A DNA stretch of 64,000 nucleotides from JALEFZ01 sp038527485 (GCA_038527485.1 JBCBFT010000017.1:1-64000); one strand, 5' to 3'; positions 23,132 to 31,799 are shown, counted from the first letter of the stretch. Translations and numbers: made by a program. Notes: a model not told the origin generated them from the sequence alone.

Positions 23132-23625
23132 TTTGGAGTTATCTCATAGATGGGCTCATAATAGGTTTGATTATGGCCCTTCTTACCGCCCTGCATGAGG
23201 GAAGCCACATACTGGCTGCTAAACTTTGCAACCTCAGGATACACGAAGTAGGTTTTAGGATGCGTCCACTTCCCCATCCCTATGTGATGGTCAGATGGTC
23301 CAACAACAGATGGCACAGACGCATTTTTCTCTACGCTGGATTTGCAAGTACCCTTCTGCTCTTTTTGATTTCGTGGTCCTTCGGATTTATGGGATGGTCG
23401 ATTCTGATGCTGGCATTTGGCTTCCAAATGCTCATCGAAACCAACCCCTTCTACTCAGACTTTACCTTCTTCATGGTACAAGAACGTGTAGAAAACCGCT
23501 ACGACCCCCGTGCATATAGTCGCGCACACAAGAAGTTTTTGTTCTCTCGAGATTGGTACATCCAATTCTTACTCTGGACAGGAATGATCATTTTTGTGTG
23601 GAAGGTGTACAGTGTCTCTTTCTAA
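23128..23625 (+). CDS. Small HExxH membrane metalloprotease-like protein
   Basis: A 165-residue membrane protein. The first transmembrane helix carries the zinc-protease motif ALHEGSHILAAKL (HExxH, residues about 22-26). Two hydrophobic segments in the middle (about 70-105) are followed by ETNPFYSDFTFF, whose Asn-Pro and Asp match the NPxxxD-like third-ligand motif of M50/site-2-type proteases. It is shorter than typical S2P enzymes. It is translationally coupled to the permease and is the last gene of the cluster. It could cut the leader, process the product in the membrane, or serve in immunity like the membrane protease-like SagE, to which it is not similar. Which of these applies is inference. 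Confidence 0.75.
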   Translation: MIWSYLIDGLIIGLIMALLTALHEGSHILAAKLCNLRIHEVGFRMRPLPHPYVMVRWSNNRWHRRIFLYAGFASTLLLFLISWSFGFMGWSILMLAFGFQMLIETNPFYSDFTFFMVQERVENRYDPRAYSRAHKKFLFSRDWYIQFLLWTGMIIFVWKVYSVSF

Positions 23626-24004
23626 GAAGACCCACAATCCCACCAGGGATATCAAGTATGTATGAGACGTCCACGCCAGCGTATGATGGCAACAATCTAT
23701 CAAATGTTTAGCGTGTATTCGTCGAATGGAAATGTAGGCATAATAGATAATCAGTCTTGAAGTATCTATATTCTGATATTTTGAATGATTGAGATCCCTT
23801 ATCCGTTTGTCTACAAAAAAAACAAAGTAAAAGATCCCTCCTAGGGAACTTAATAGCTGAGTGAGATTCAAAATGCACGAAGCAATGTGGGCTTATGATC
23901 CCTTAAAGGCCCTACGCTGCAACTAAGTTTTGAAGATAGACTACCAATTTCCTCTCATCAGCGTGATGGAAATCTATCTATATCAGTCTATTAATTAACA
24001 TGTC
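23626..24004. other. Intergenic region after the TOMM cluster
   Basis: About 380 bp with no supportable ORF. I see only a weak TCCCT/AGGGA hairpin near 23840 without a plus-strand T-run, so there is no clear terminator for the cluster and read-through to the TPR/receptor pair is possible. No direct repeat, integrase remnant or att site was found. Confidence 0.4.
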
Positions 24005-24769
24005 ATGAAAAATTATCATTATCTGCTATTGGATTTGCTGTTGGTAAGTGTATTTCTTGTATTCTTGAGTGCAGCTCCTGTTGCTTCTCCTGTTTCGATC
24101 TACGATGATGTATATACAGCACAGGAACCTGTGTCCGATTCTATGCATCAGGTCATCTATGAGGCAGCAGTCGACTGCTTCATGAAAGGCAAGGTAGACC
24201 CGCTTTCAGAGTTGGAGCCCAATGTAGATGTCCTGTACTGGCAGGCTTACCTGAAGTACTGGAAAGCAATTTTCTTTGTGAAAATGGGGAATAACGACGA
24301 GAGTCAAGCAGCTATACAGAGTGGTATCGACATGTTGGAAAGTATGCCCACCAACTCAGCTGAGTACCTCGCCCTTCAAGGTATGCTCCTCAATTTCAGT
24401 ATTAATTTTGAGACGGGAATGCGTGCGGGTGTACTCGCAGCAAAAGTGAAGAAGGTGTGTAAGAAAGCGATAAAATTGGATCCGCAGAGTACGCGAGCCT
24501 ACTATGTGTTAGGTGTCAGTGATTTCTACACTCCCGAAAAATGGGGTGGAGGAGAAGAATGTGAAGATTACTTTAAGAGAGCCATTGAGACACCTGAAAA
24601 TGTAAATCTAGGGTGGGGAAAAATCAATGCTTATCAAATGCTGCTTCAGCACTACATCAACTTGAGTAGAACAGAGGATGCGTTGGCTCTGTATGAAGAA
24701 GCCAAAACGATTTATCCTGAAGATTACCGACTACAAGAGTTGGCGAGCAACCTCAACACTGATGATTAA
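24005..24769 (+). CDS. Exported TPR-like protein
   Basis: A 254-residue protein with an N-terminal hydrophobic export signal (residues about 5-27). The rest is helical and repeat-like. Segments VKKVCKKAIKLDPQSTRAYYVLG and ALALYEEAKTIYPEDYRLQEL are clear TPR units, and FYTPEKWGGGEECEDYFKRAI lies between them. It is probably periplasmic. Its stop overlaps the TonB-receptor start by 8 nt, so the two are coupled. In Bacteroidota such a pair usually acts in outer-membrane uptake. The pair lies on the same strand 380 bp after the RiPP cluster and also lies between mutA and mutB. Confidence 0.75.
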   Translation: MKNYHYLLLDLLLVSVFLVFLSAAPVASPVSIYDDVYTAQEPVSDSMHQVIYEAAVDCFMKGKVDPLSELEPNVDVLYWQAYLKYWKAIFFVKMGNNDESQAAIQSGIDMLESMPTNSAEYLALQGMLLNFSINFETGMRAGVLAAKVKKVCKKAIKLDPQSTRAYYVLGVSDFYTPEKWGGGEECEDYFKRAIETPENVNLGWGKINAYQMLLQHYINLSRTEDALALYEEAKTIYPEDYRLQELASNLNTDD

Positions 24770-26915
24770 GACATATTTATCTATCGCTATCGTGTTAATT
24801 GCAACTGTGATACAGGCAGCGGGGCAACCCCTGCTTGTGTCCGGTTATGTTTTCAACGATAAAAGAGAAGCGCTGCCTGGTGCTACGGTATTTCTTTTAC
24901 CTAACAACAAGCTCGGTGCACTCGCAGACGCCCAAGGCTTCTTTCAATTAGATCGACAGGTACGTGAAAACAACCGATTGGTGGTTCGATTTGAAGGTTA
25001 TCTGCCTGATACACTTAACCTCTCTTTGGTCAATACGACCCAAACCCTCAAGGTCTATCTAAGAAAGAAAGCGCGAACCCTCAATGAAGTGCAAATTGTC
25101 GATGCACGCTACCTCACACAAGAATTTCCCGCTCGGAGTATGAGCCGCATGGATATCTTGATGGATCCCTTCTCCAATGGTGATCCACTCAAAGCCGTCA
25201 GCAACACCCCAGCATCAACCAACACCAACGAAACTGCCGATGTCGAGCTCCGTGGCTCTAGCCAGTACCGCTCGCTCGTGTATCTCAACCAAGTACCTAT
25301 CTACAAACCTGTGAGGTCTACCTCTTTGAATGATCTGGGCTTTTTCAGTCTCTTTAATCCCAGGATCATACGTGACCTTCTGATTTATCCCATGTCGCCA
25401 CCACTGAATATGGGCCATACCAGTGCAGGCTTGATAGATATCCAGACAAACCGGGAAGTAGAAGAAAGTTCTGTAGAGTTGTCACTTTCCATGGCCAATG
25501 TGGGCATGTTTGTGAGTCAGAAGGGAAAATCAGATGATCAATTCATCCAAGCTTATGCCAATTATCAGCGGCCTGAGCTATTCCTAGCACTAAATGCGGG
25601 TAGCTTTCCTTCCCTGAGGGATTTCAAACTGGCAGATGCTGGAGCCAACTGGCGCTTACCAGTAGGAGACAAGTGGCATGTCAACGGATTCAGTTACATG
25701 ATCAACGAGTCCAATGCAGTACGCATCGACCTATATGCCCAGCAGAATGTCGCCAACGCTAATACGTTTAGACATTTTCATATTGTCAATGCAGAGCGAC
25801 TCTCAGGTAATAACTATCTACAGATCAATGCAGCAGTGGATCAATCGTCAGAAGGCTATTCCCAAGCGCTCGTCAATGCCACGCAGAGAAAAGTATTTGC
25901 CTATGGCTCGATCAACTATACGCGGTATCTGTCCAAGCATTGGCAGTTTCAGGCAGGAGCAGATTACTCCTATCACAATCATTCATTTCAGGATACATTC
26001 CCAGAGTACTACTATGCATTCAGACCCAATGATCCTACGCTGACAAGTGATACCGTATTGGCTTACAATTACGCAGAGGTCTTTGGGATCTTGAAGATGA
26101 AATACTCCCCTTTTACCCTTCAGTTAGGGGTCAGGCAGAATTTCAACGATCTGGATCTGAACAACTATTTCTCGTATCAGGCCAATGCCAATCTGCAAGT
26201 CTCTCCCAATGCGAGTATTTTGCTCGGGCTCGGACAATACTACAACCTGTCTCTGCCAAGGCCTCGAGCGCAGGTAGTGAATCTCCTAGAGTCTAAGCAA
26301 GCCAACTTAGAGTTTCGCTATGGGAGCAAAAAGCTGCGTGGAAACTTGAGTGTCTTCTACAAAAATGAGACGGGCGAAGTAATCGATTTTATTGCGACAA
26401 CCGAGTCTACACGTGAGATTTTTGGTGTGGAGGCAGAGATTATCTACAGACCTTCACGTAAATGGATGTTCCAGTTTGGGAACCAGTACCTCGACAATAC
26501 GGTCTTCTACCAGAATGTAGCCTATCGTGTCAACCCTGATTTGCCCTACTTCATCAAGGCTGGCGTGAGTTGGTTCACCTTATATGGCAATATCTCGGTC
26601 AAGTACGTGACGCGTCCAGGTACTTTCTTTACGCCGATCGAAGGTGGGCAATGGAATCCTGAGCTCGGAATCAATGAGCCTGTATTTGGTAATACGATCA
26701 ACACAGAGCGGCTCAATCACTACCACAATGTGGGACTTACTTACTCTTATTTGACATTGCTAGGAGGAAAGTCAACGGTGATTTATGCCAATCTCAACAA
26801 TATTTTCAACGTTAAGAATCAGCAAAACCCCATCTATAATCCAGACTATACGATTCAAGGGTTTAATTACTTTCAACAAATTACTTTCTACACTGGACTG
26901 ATCATTTCTCTGTAG
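24762..26915 (+). CDS. TonB-dependent receptor
   Basis: A 717-residue outer-membrane receptor. The signal peptide ends near VIQAAGQ (residue about 20). A CarboxypepD_reg-like domain follows (about 25-100, with GALADAQGFFQLD), then the plug (about 105-225, including TNTNETADVELRGSSQYRS) and a beta-barrel ending FYTGLIISL. I start at the ATG at 24762 inside the TPR stop; an upstream in-frame start would read through the TPR gene. The ligand is unknown. There is no SusD partner. It ends convergently, overlapping the mutA 3' end by 14 bp. A link to the RiPP product is possible but only positional. Confidence 0.85.
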   Translation: MIKTYLSIAIVLIATVIQAAGQPLLVSGYVFNDKREALPGATVFLLPNNKLGALADAQGFFQLDRQVRENNRLVVRFEGYLPDTLNLSLVNTTQTLKVYLRKKARTLNEVQIVDARYLTQEFPARSMSRMDILMDPFSNGDPLKAVSNTPASTNTNETADVELRGSSQYRSLVYLNQVPIYKPVRSTSLNDLGFFSLFNPRIIRDLLIYPMSPPLNMGHTSAGLIDIQTNREVEESSVELSLSMANVGMFVSQKGKSDDQFIQAYANYQRPELFLALNAGSFPSLRDFKLADAGANWRLPVGDKWHVNGFSYMINESNAVRIDLYAQQNVANANTFRHFHIVNAERLSGNNYLQINAAVDQSSEGYSQALVNATQRKVFAYGSINYTRYLSKHWQFQAGADYSYHNHSFQDTFPEYYYAFRPNDPTLTSDTVLAYNYAEVFGILKMKYSPFTLQLGVRQNFNDLDLNNYFSYQANANLQVSPNASILLGLGQYYNLSLPRPRAQVVNLLESKQANLEFRYGSKKLRGNLSVFYKNETGEVIDFIATTESTREIFGVEAEIIYRPSRKWMFQFGNQYLDNTVFYQNVAYRVNPDLPYFIKAGVSWFTLYGNISVKYVTRPGTFFTPIEGGQWNPELGINEPVFGNTINTERLNHYHNVGLTYSYLTLLGGKSTVIYANLNNIFNVKNQQNPIYNPDYTIQGFNYFQQITFYTGLIISL

Positions 26916-28725
26916 GTGAATGTATATCATGGAGTTGTGACCATAGTCCGCGTAGAAATTCTAAAACGTTTATCCCAGTGAAGATTGCATGCGAGAACCC
27001 GAGACTGTCCCAGTTGTCGGGTTTTCCTGCAACAATAAAAAGCGCTTGCGGATGGGCTACTTTCAATGTAGTTATAAGTGTCTCCGCGTACTGAAGGTAT
27101 TCCTCGTCTGAGCTACAAAGCACAAATATATCCCCCGTGTAAGCTTGTGCATCCATCGAGTCGAGGGAAACAAATTCCTCCTGTATGGCCAGTCCTCCCG
27201 AGCCTAGCAGATCTCTAGAGAATTGGGCACGTGCATTACGCATCTTCACATCACCAAATAGGAGCAGCTGGGCCTGAAGCCTTCTTCCCAGTTTTTGGCC
27301 TAGCAGATCACCATGCGACCGCATCTCCTCAAAGGCAGATGCCAATCGACCGTCCATGACAATGGGTTCTGCTAGTATTTCCTCCGTATTGGGGGATTGA
27401 TTGATCCCGATAAGCTTCTCTTGGAGTTTCTCGACGCGTTGGGCTTTTTCACCCGCAGAGCTGCAGATGCGTTCTCCGATTTTTCCTTCTTCCACCCAAT
27501 GCAAGAATCCCCCTTCTGCTTCCATCTGTTGAAAGAGCTTCCAGGCATTTTGTCCCAAGGCATCTGTGGCTTGCTCAATATAGTAGCTTCCTCCCGCTGG
27601 ATCGATGACCTTATCTAGGTACGATTCGTGTCGCAGAAGATGTTGGATATTTCTGGCTAATCTTGCGCTTCGTGCTTCGGCTGGCTGGTTGACATCATCA
27701 AACGCTTGAACGATTACTGCATTGGCTCCTCCCAATATACCCGAGATGGCTTCTGTCGTCGTGCGGAGGAGGTTGTTGTATAAGTCGTATTTGGCTTGGT
27801 GAAAGGTGTCGGTTTTGACGAGGATGAAGGGTGTCTGCAAATTTTCGTCTTCGATGCCATAGGCTTGTACGAGCTTGGCATAGAGCAAACGGAAGGCGCG
27901 AAGCTTGGCGATTTCCAGCAAGAAGTGAGTGCCGACAGCAAATGTCACCGCCACTCGACCCAAGAGTTCAGGTATCGTGAGCTTGGACTCGCTTTGCTCG
28001 ATCCAGTCGAGATATTCTACCAGCGTCCCTAAAGCAAAGGCGATCTGCTGCGTCATATTACCTCCTTGCTCGTGTATATAAATGAAGTCCAAACCTATTC
28101 CTCGGAAGTAGGGAGAGTCTTTGAAATTGAGGGCACCAGCTTCCACATGGGCGAATGTGTACAACTCGGCGACTTTTCCTTGTGCCGCTGCGCGAGAGAT
28201 AGGATCATTGGTCAGCGTGCCCGTCAATAGGGCGGGAGAGAGCTTGCGTGATCGAAGCAAGGTGTAGAGATCCAGGCTCAGAAAGGCAGGGTCCACAGGA
28301 AGGTTGATGTGAAGGGCTTGTTGATGTAGCTCAAATGCTTCAAGCAAAGCACCCAGTCGTTCTTCTTCAGGATAGGATTCCCAGCGGGTCAGATAAAAAG
28401 CATGTACTTCGTGTTGATGTGCTTCCTCTAGTCGATCCAGCGCCGCTTCCTCATCATCTAGCTGGATACTCTGTATGACTTGCCAACCTTCTCCCGTAGC
28501 ATTGAGCGGATTACCTCGGCGAAAAGGGAAAGTACCTGGGAGACTGTCAATCCCAAATTGGCTGTAGTTCAAATCCTCCTTGCGGTAAAAAGGTTGGAGT
28601 TCGATGCCTGGCTCAGGATTCCAGACAAGCTTATCCCAGGATTTTCCTTTGAGGTCCTTTTGGATCTTTTCGCGCCATTCGTCAAGAGAGATGGCATCAA
28701 ATTCTTCGAAAAGGTTAACAGCCAT
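26902..28725 (-). CDS. mutA: Methylmalonyl-CoA mutase, small subunit
   Basis: A 607-residue non-catalytic partner of the large mutase subunit. It starts MAVNLFEEFDAISLDEWR. The barrel part includes RRGNPLNATGEGWQVIQSI and AIVQAFDDVNQPAEARSARL. The C-terminal Rossmann-like region lacks the DxHxxG cobalamin motif, as expected for the small subunit. A longer open frame runs upstream to 29028, but it enters the divergent Fe-S gene region and has no family match, so I took the ATG at 28725. In most genomes mutA is directly followed by mutB. Here mutB lies on the same strand 9.85 kb further on. Confidence 0.93.
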   Translation of the reverse strand: MAVNLFEEFDAISLDEWREKIQKDLKGKSWDKLVWNPEPGIELQPFYRKEDLNYSQFGIDSLPGTFPFRRGNPLNATGEGWQVIQSIQLDDEEAALDRLEEAHQHEVHAFYLTRWESYPEEERLGALLEAFELHQQALHINLPVDPAFLSLDLYTLLRSRKLSPALLTGTLTNDPISRAAAQGKVAELYTFAHVEAGALNFKDSPYFRGIGLDFIYIHEQGGNMTQQIAFALGTLVEYLDWIEQSESKLTIPELLGRVAVTFAVGTHFLLEIAKLRAFRLLYAKLVQAYGIEDENLQTPFILVKTDTFHQAKYDLYNNLLRTTTEAISGILGGANAVIVQAFDDVNQPAEARSARLARNIQHLLRHESYLDKVIDPAGGSYYIEQATDALGQNAWKLFQQMEAEGGFLHWVEEGKIGERICSSAGEKAQRVEKLQEKLIGINQSPNTEEILAEPIVMDGRLASAFEEMRSHGDLLGQKLGRRLQAQLLLFGDVKMRNARAQFSRDLLGSGGLAIQEEFVSLDSMDAQAYTGDIFVLCSSDEEYLQYAETLITTLKVAHPQALFIVAGKPDNWDSLGFSHAIFTGINVLEFLRGLWSQLHDIHSPTEK

Positions 28726-28850
28726 AGGAACTAACTTATTGCTTAAATTTGCGTTAATTAAAGAGGGAAAGTGGACAGATTTTTGTGCGAATATCAGATG
28801 TTTTCTATCAGAATCAGCAAAATAGTCCAGATTTTCAGCTTTCTCTGTTG

Positions 28851-28858
28851 TACATTTG
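28851..28858 (+). promoter_or_regulatory. -7 promoter element of the A-type Fe-S carrier gene
   Basis: TACATTTG matches TAnnTTTG exactly, 54 bp upstream of the ATG at 28913. The -33 region (TTTTCAG near 28833) is weak. Confidence 0.5.
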
Positions 28859-28912
28859 TACATAGCAAAAGTAGCGTATTTTATTAGAGAACACGATTCA
28901 ATCAGAAAAAAT

Positions 28913-29257
28913 ATGGCGGAAGTACAAACTCCCCTGGTTACTTTTACTCCTTCAGCCATCACTGAGCTAAAGGATATCCAGCAAAAGGAGCAATTAACCA
29001 AAGATAAAGTCGTACGCGTAGGTGTCAAAGGTGGCGGATGCTCGGGCCTTTCCTACATCCTAGAGTATGATGTCAAAGGCGAGCAGGACGACGTATTTCA
29101 AATAGAAGGAATAACCGTCGTGATGGATAAGCGTCATGCCCTTTATGTAATGGGAATGGAAGTGGATTACAAACGAGGTCTCAACGATCGCGGTTTCATA
29201 TTCAACAATCCCAACGCAAAAGAAAGCTGCGGATGTGGCGTTTCTTTCTCTACTTGA
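28913..29257 (+). CDS. HesB/IscA-type iron-sulfur cluster carrier
   Basis: A 114-residue A-type carrier that transfers Fe-S clusters to apoproteins. All three ligand cysteines are visible: GGGCSGLSY near residue 43 and SCGCGVSF at the C-terminus (C-x-C). It starts MAEVQTPLVTF at 28913; a longer frame from 28856 overlaps the -7 promoter element and is unlikely. It is divergent from mutA and monocistronic, with a terminator about 30 bp after the stop. The iron/heme locus begins just beyond. Confidence 0.93.
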   Translation: MAEVQTPLVTFTPSAITELKDIQQKEQLTKDKVVRVGVKGGGCSGLSYILEYDVKGEQDDVFQIEGITVVMDKRHALYVMGMEVDYKRGLNDRGFIFNNPNAKESCGCGVSFST

Positions 29258-29288
29258 TCATCGCGTGTTGTACATACAAGAGATACGA

Positions 29289-29314
29289 GCCATCCTTTGG
29301 GGATGGCTTTTTTT
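29289..29314 (+). terminator. Intrinsic terminator of the A-type Fe-S carrier gene
   Basis: GCCATCC (29289-29295), loop TTTGG, GGATGGC (29301-29307), then seven T. Confidence 0.85.
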
Positions 29315-29324
29315 GTTAACAAAC

Positions 29325-29417
29325 TACTTAAGGTTAGGTAGGGTTGGAGATGGGGGGGAGAAATAGCTTTTCAACTGCTACCCAAGCTTAGGTAATTGAC
29401 ATATCGTAATTTAGGTA
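29325..29417. promoter_or_regulatory. Cluster of candidate iron-responsive operators upstream of the heme locus
   Basis: Three 16-bp sites fit the palindrome TACCTAAGCTTAGGTA: TACTTAAGGTTAGGTA (29325-29340, 14 of 16), TACCCAAGCTTAGGTA (29379-29394, 15 of 16) and a weaker TATCGTAATTTAGGTA (29402-29417). Start-to-start distances are 54 and 23 bp. The same motif recurs three times before the imelysin operon. The TTAGGT half resembles DtxR-family half-sites. The regulator gene is not in the window. Confidence 0.6.
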
Positions 29418-29492
29418 TATTGAAAATATTGCTTGTGTCTTATACGTTGGAGGTCTTTATTTGGAATAAATCTAAATAAGATCTTCAAGCAC

Positions 29493-30764
29493 ATGAAAAA
29501 ATATTTACCCTTCCTTCTTATCACGCTGTTAGGAGTCCTTCAATTAAGGGCTCAAGAAGCTACAATCGTCAAAGACTCTGTCTCACTGATGCCTGGCTAT
29601 GCTGATCAAGTATGGTATAGCATGGAGTCTGGAGAGCAGTCGCGGTCGGCATTGGATAGCTGGGATGTGGCCTTCTCTGCCAAGCCCTTTTCAAGCACCA
29701 TTTTTGTCAATGATGCGAAGGGTATCGAATTGTATACATATCCCAATGGAGATACCGCCGCTTGGCCTACCGTAGACACAGCGGGTATGTCTGCCTGGAA
29801 AATCTCTTACAATGCAGATACAAGTTGGACAATGGGCGCCTTTAATCGCGAGGCCAATGCAGCCGATCCTTTTGATCTAGGGTGGGGGACTTACAGTATG
29901 ATCACGCATTTTGTTACAGGTGATAGTCTGTATATTCTCAAATATCCCAATGGCAACATACAGAAGCTTTGGATTCAGCAACTGGCTAGTGGTGTATATT
30001 CTTTCCGTCATGGGACACTGGATGGGATGATGGACATGAGCCACGTGATTCGCAAAGCGGATTTTGAGAACAAGAATTTTGGCTACTTTAGTTTGACCTC
30101 CCACAATGCCGTAGATCCAGAGCCTGTAAATACAGATTGGGATCTGCTATTTACCAGATACATTGCCTTCCTTCCTCCTTCTGGAACCCCCTATGGTGTC
30201 TCAGGTGTGTTGAGTAATGCGGGTGTAGAGGTAGCGCAAGTATATCCTGTCAACGATGTGGATACATATACAGATTATCAATCTGCCACCTTCAGCGCAG
30301 AAAAAAATATGATTGGATATGACTGGAAGGACTTCAGCTTTATGAATGGCTGGACCTTGCAGGATAGCTTGGTCTATTTTGTAAAGGATAAAGCAGGAGA
30401 ATACTGGAAAATAGTATTCACAGAGTTTGGTGGAAGTACTACAGGAAAATTCTACTTTGACAAGCAAAGCTTTAGAGTCACAAATACAGATCCTAGTCAG
30501 GGAAGCAGCTTTGTACGTCTGTATCCGAACCCTACAGCATCTGGATCTAATCTCTCTCTGGTGACAGATCTTCCTCAAGGGCAGGCAGACGCGCGCTACC
30601 AAATCATCTCAGCAAATGGTCAGCGAATGGCAGGAGGAAATGTATCCCTATCTGCAGGATTTCAGCAGACCACGCTCAGACTCCCTGAACTTGCCCAAGG
30701 CATGTATTTCCTACAGTTACAGGCAGGTGCCCAGCAGTGGACCGAAAGAATCATCATTAAGTAA
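29493..30764 (+). CDS. HmuY-like protein with type IX secretion C-terminal domain
   Basis: A 423-residue exported protein. The signal peptide is MKKYLPFLLITLLGVLQLRAQ. The body (about residues 25-330) shares the pattern of HmuY heme-binding proteins: a WDVAF-type strand early, TDWDLLFTRY near 215, and IGYDWKDFSF followed by a C-terminal YWKIVFTEF strand. The last about 75 residues form a T9SS sorting domain starting RLYPNPTASG and ending ERIIIK. It would therefore be secreted or anchored on the cell surface, where it could capture heme. It is the first gene after the operator cluster. An intrinsic terminator separates it from hmuT, which may give it higher expression. Confidence 0.82.
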   Translation: MKKYLPFLLITLLGVLQLRAQEATIVKDSVSLMPGYADQVWYSMESGEQSRSALDSWDVAFSAKPFSSTIFVNDAKGIELYTYPNGDTAAWPTVDTAGMSAWKISYNADTSWTMGAFNREANAADPFDLGWGTYSMITHFVTGDSLYILKYPNGNIQKLWIQQLASGVYSFRHGTLDGMMDMSHVIRKADFENKNFGYFSLTSHNAVDPEPVNTDWDLLFTRYIAFLPPSGTPYGVSGVLSNAGVEVAQVYPVNDVDTYTDYQSATFSAEKNMIGYDWKDFSFMNGWTLQDSLVYFVKDKAGEYWKIVFTEFGGSTTGKFYFDKQSFRVTNTDPSQGSSFVRLYPNPTASGSNLSLVTDLPQGQADARYQIISANGQRMAGGNVSLSAGFQQTTLRLPELAQGMYFLQLQAGAQQWTERIIIK

Positions 30765-30776
30765 ACCTATGTGAAT

Positions 30777-30826
30777 GAGTCCCCCGCCGTGCGAATATCT
30801 ACCATCTTAATGGGGGGCTCTCTTTT
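30777..30826 (+). terminator. Intrinsic terminator/attenuator between the HmuY-like gene and hmuT
   Basis: GAGTCCCCC (30777-30785) pairs with GGGGGGCTC (30812-30820) across a 26-nt loop, followed by TCTTTT. It could partly terminate, leaving lower read-through into the transporter genes. Confidence 0.65.
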
Positions 30827-30846
30827 CCATTTTAAATACATCATCT

Positions 30847-31725
30847 ATGCGGAATCCTATACAATTATGGTTATTGCTTGCCCTCATATTGGGTTCGGTA
30901 CTTGTGGGCTGCCAAGTAAAAGGGAAGACATCAGAAGAACAAAATAGACCTGCTAGGCAAAGAATTGTATCGCTCAATGGGACCTTTACGGAGATCATAT
31001 TTGAGATTGGGATTGGAAACCAGGTCGTAGGAGTCGATGTCACAAGTACTTATCCTGCGGCTGAACTGGCAGACGTACCAAGAATCGGACATAATCGCAA
31101 CATTTCTGCAGAAGGAGTTTTAGCCCTTGCCCCTGATCTGATCATTGGACGTGCGGGTGAACTCAAGCCTGAAGTAGAAGCACAACTGAAGGCTTCAGGA
31201 GTGTCCATCATGTTGCTTCCTCAGGAGTATACCGTCGAAGGAAGTAAGCGTCTCATCCAAGAGGTATGTGAGGCACTAGGATATGCTGACAAGGCAGAAT
31301 CTATGATTAGGCAGATTGATAAAGATTTGGCACAGGTAAAGCCATTGGATCCTGAAAAGTCTGCCTTGTTCATCTATGCCCGTGGGACAGGGACACTCAT
31401 GGTGGCAGGGGAGAATACCCAAATGCAGCAAATCATTGCGCTAGCAGGTGCCAAAAATGCGATTAGCGGATTTGAAAAATTTAAGCCTTTGAGTGCCGAA
31501 GCACTAGTAGAAGCCAATCCAGATGTGATCCTTCTTTTTAGTAGCGGGCTCAATAGCCTCGAAGGTCCTTCTGGTTTATTGAATGTTCCAGGCATAGCGG
31601 AGACAAAAGCAGGTAAAGACAAGGCATTTATTTCGATGGATGGCCAACTTCTTTCAGGTTTTGGGCCGCGCGTCGGACAAGCCATCCGTGAGTTGAATGA
31701 AGCCTTTCAAGGCACATCACCCTAA
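30847..31725 (+). CDS. hmuT: Heme ABC transporter substrate-binding lipoprotein
   Basis: A 292-residue periplasmic-binding protein of the hemin type. The lipobox VLVGC puts the acylated Cys near residue 22. Family segments are SLNGTFTEIIFEIG (about 42-55), PRIGHNRNISAEGVLALAPD (about 78-97) and ARGTGTLMVAG near 179. It would bind heme in the periplasm and pass it to the HmuUV importer encoded directly downstream. The spacing to hmuU is 74 bp. Classification as heme-specific rather than siderophore-specific rests on these motifs and on the HmuS/HmuY genes in the same locus. Confidence 0.88.
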   Translation: MRNPIQLWLLLALILGSVLVGCQVKGKTSEEQNRPARQRIVSLNGTFTEIIFEIGIGNQVVGVDVTSTYPAAELADVPRIGHNRNISAEGVLALAPDLIIGRAGELKPEVEAQLKASGVSIMLLPQEYTVEGSKRLIQEVCEALGYADKAESMIRQIDKDLAQVKPLDPEKSALFIYARGTGTLMVAGENTQMQQIIALAGAKNAISGFEKFKPLSAEALVEANPDVILLFSSGLNSLEGPSGLLNVPGIAETKAGKDKAFISMDGQLLSGFGPRVGQAIRELNEAFQGTSP

Positions 31726-31799
31726 ATACAGCATCTGGTTATTTGGAGATAATAGATGATCGTTCTTATTCGAATGTAACTCAGACCCCTTAGCGACAC

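Noticed and set aside
28726..29028. 101-residue N-terminal extension of mutA
   Set aside because: It runs through the divergent Fe-S carrier gene and its promoter and has no resemblance to mutase N-termini.
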